Origin: JBAZTO01 sp041661865
GTDB lineage: Bacteria > Planctomycetota > Phycisphaerae > SM23-33
Assembly: GCA_041661865.1 (NCBI GenBank)
Contig: JBAZTO010000089.1
Span: forward strand, 1 to 5,826
DNA: 5,826 nucleotides
Reading direction: 5' to 3'
Part shown: positions 5,803-5,826 of the stretch, one piece after another
Layout: every line of letters begins with the position of its first letter
Position numbering within the stretch: position 1 is the first letter of the stretch
Notes under the pieces: model-generated
Told to the model about the DNA's origin: nothing
Databases searched by the model: none
The model's input: the letters and a program-made list of their open reading frames with translations, nothing else
Made by a program: the position numbers and the translations under genes

Positions 5803-5809
5803 ACCGACA
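5782..5809 (-). repeat. Candidate right terminal inverted repeat
   Basis: This is the inverted partner of 1200-1227 (22/28 identical, with TGGCTCAAT and GGCCGCC fully conserved), and it ends in ACA to mirror the TGT at the left tip. The last seven bases fit less well (GCTAACA expected, ACCGACA found). It may therefore be a sub-terminal repeat with the real tip downstream of the window. Confidence 0.5.
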
Positions 5810-5826
5810 ACGGGAGCCAATGCCGG

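Larger units (their letters stand above)
1200..5809 (+). mobile_element. IS21-related composite element carrying ParB-like and two zinc-finger genes
   Basis: The core is an IstA-type DDE transposase and an IstB-type AAA+ ATPase. They sit in one plus-strand gene array with a double zinc-knuckle protein, a ParB-like protein and a CHC2 protein. The left tip is placed at 1200 because the sequence there begins TGTTAGCGGCGG followed by AATTGAGCC, matching the TGT...AATTGAcCC style of IS21 ends as I know it. The right tip is placed at 5809 because bases 5782-5809 are an inverted copy of 1200-1227 with 22/28 identity and end in ACA. The flanks (TTTTAGG before 1200, ACGGGAG after 5809) show no target-site duplication. 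Either the duplication has decayed, the insertion is old or rearranged, or the true right end lies beyond the window. At about 4.6 kb it is roughly double a normal IS21 element. Confidence 0.7.

Noticed and set aside
1..5826. CRISPR array, riboswitch or CRISPR-associated genes
   Set aside because: No regularly spaced identical repeats of 20-40 bp and no Cas-like protein are present. The repeats seen are short and belong to element ends or the CTGTAACC cluster.

Overview
The window is GC-rich bacterial DNA. I suspect a planctomycete, because a cluster of the form 'Cys-rich protein, ParB-like protein, IstA, IstB, CHC2 zinc finger' is familiar to me from that phylum. That attribution is recollection and style of sequence, not proof.

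Layout. Bases 2-637 hold the C-terminal part of an ABC transporter solute-binding protein, a chromosomal gene cut by the window start. A near-consensus sigma-70 promoter (659-687) then drives a tRNA-Ala(CGC) gene (728-800), which is followed by a strong intrinsic terminator (806-848). Bases 849-1199 contain no gene I can support, but do contain a cluster of CTGTAACC-type direct and inverted repeats.

From about 1200 onward the window is a mobile element related to IS21. It opens with TGTTAGCGGCGG and an AATTGAGCC box, which resembles the left ends of IS21-family elements as I remember them. A 28-bp imperfect inverted copy (22/28) lies at 5782-5809 and ends in ACA. Taken literally this gives an element of about 4.6 kb, roughly twice the usual 2-2.5 kb of IS21. 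No target-site duplication is visible, so the right boundary is provisional.

The element carries five genes, all on the plus strand and closely packed: (1) a Cys- and Arg-rich protein with two tandem zinc knuckles (1417-1965); (2) a ParB-like protein with a divergent N-terminal domain and a helix-turn-helix (2072-2986); (3) an IstA-type DDE transposase with a complete D133/D196/E242 triad (2983-4560); (4) an IstB/TnsC-like AAA+ ATPase (4511-5365); (5) a stand-alone CHC2 zinc finger of the kind found at the N-terminus of DnaG primase (5415-5750). Genes 2-3 overlap as GTGA and genes 3-4 overlap by 50 nt, which indicates translational coupling. IstA and IstB form the known transposition core (strand transfer plus target-capture ATPase). 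The other three proteins are not part of normal IS21 elements, and each has a predicted nucleic-acid-binding fold. The inference of most interest is that this is an expanded IS21-type transposon in which ParB-like and zinc-binding proteins act in end recognition, target choice or coupling to replication. Nothing in the window proves that role.
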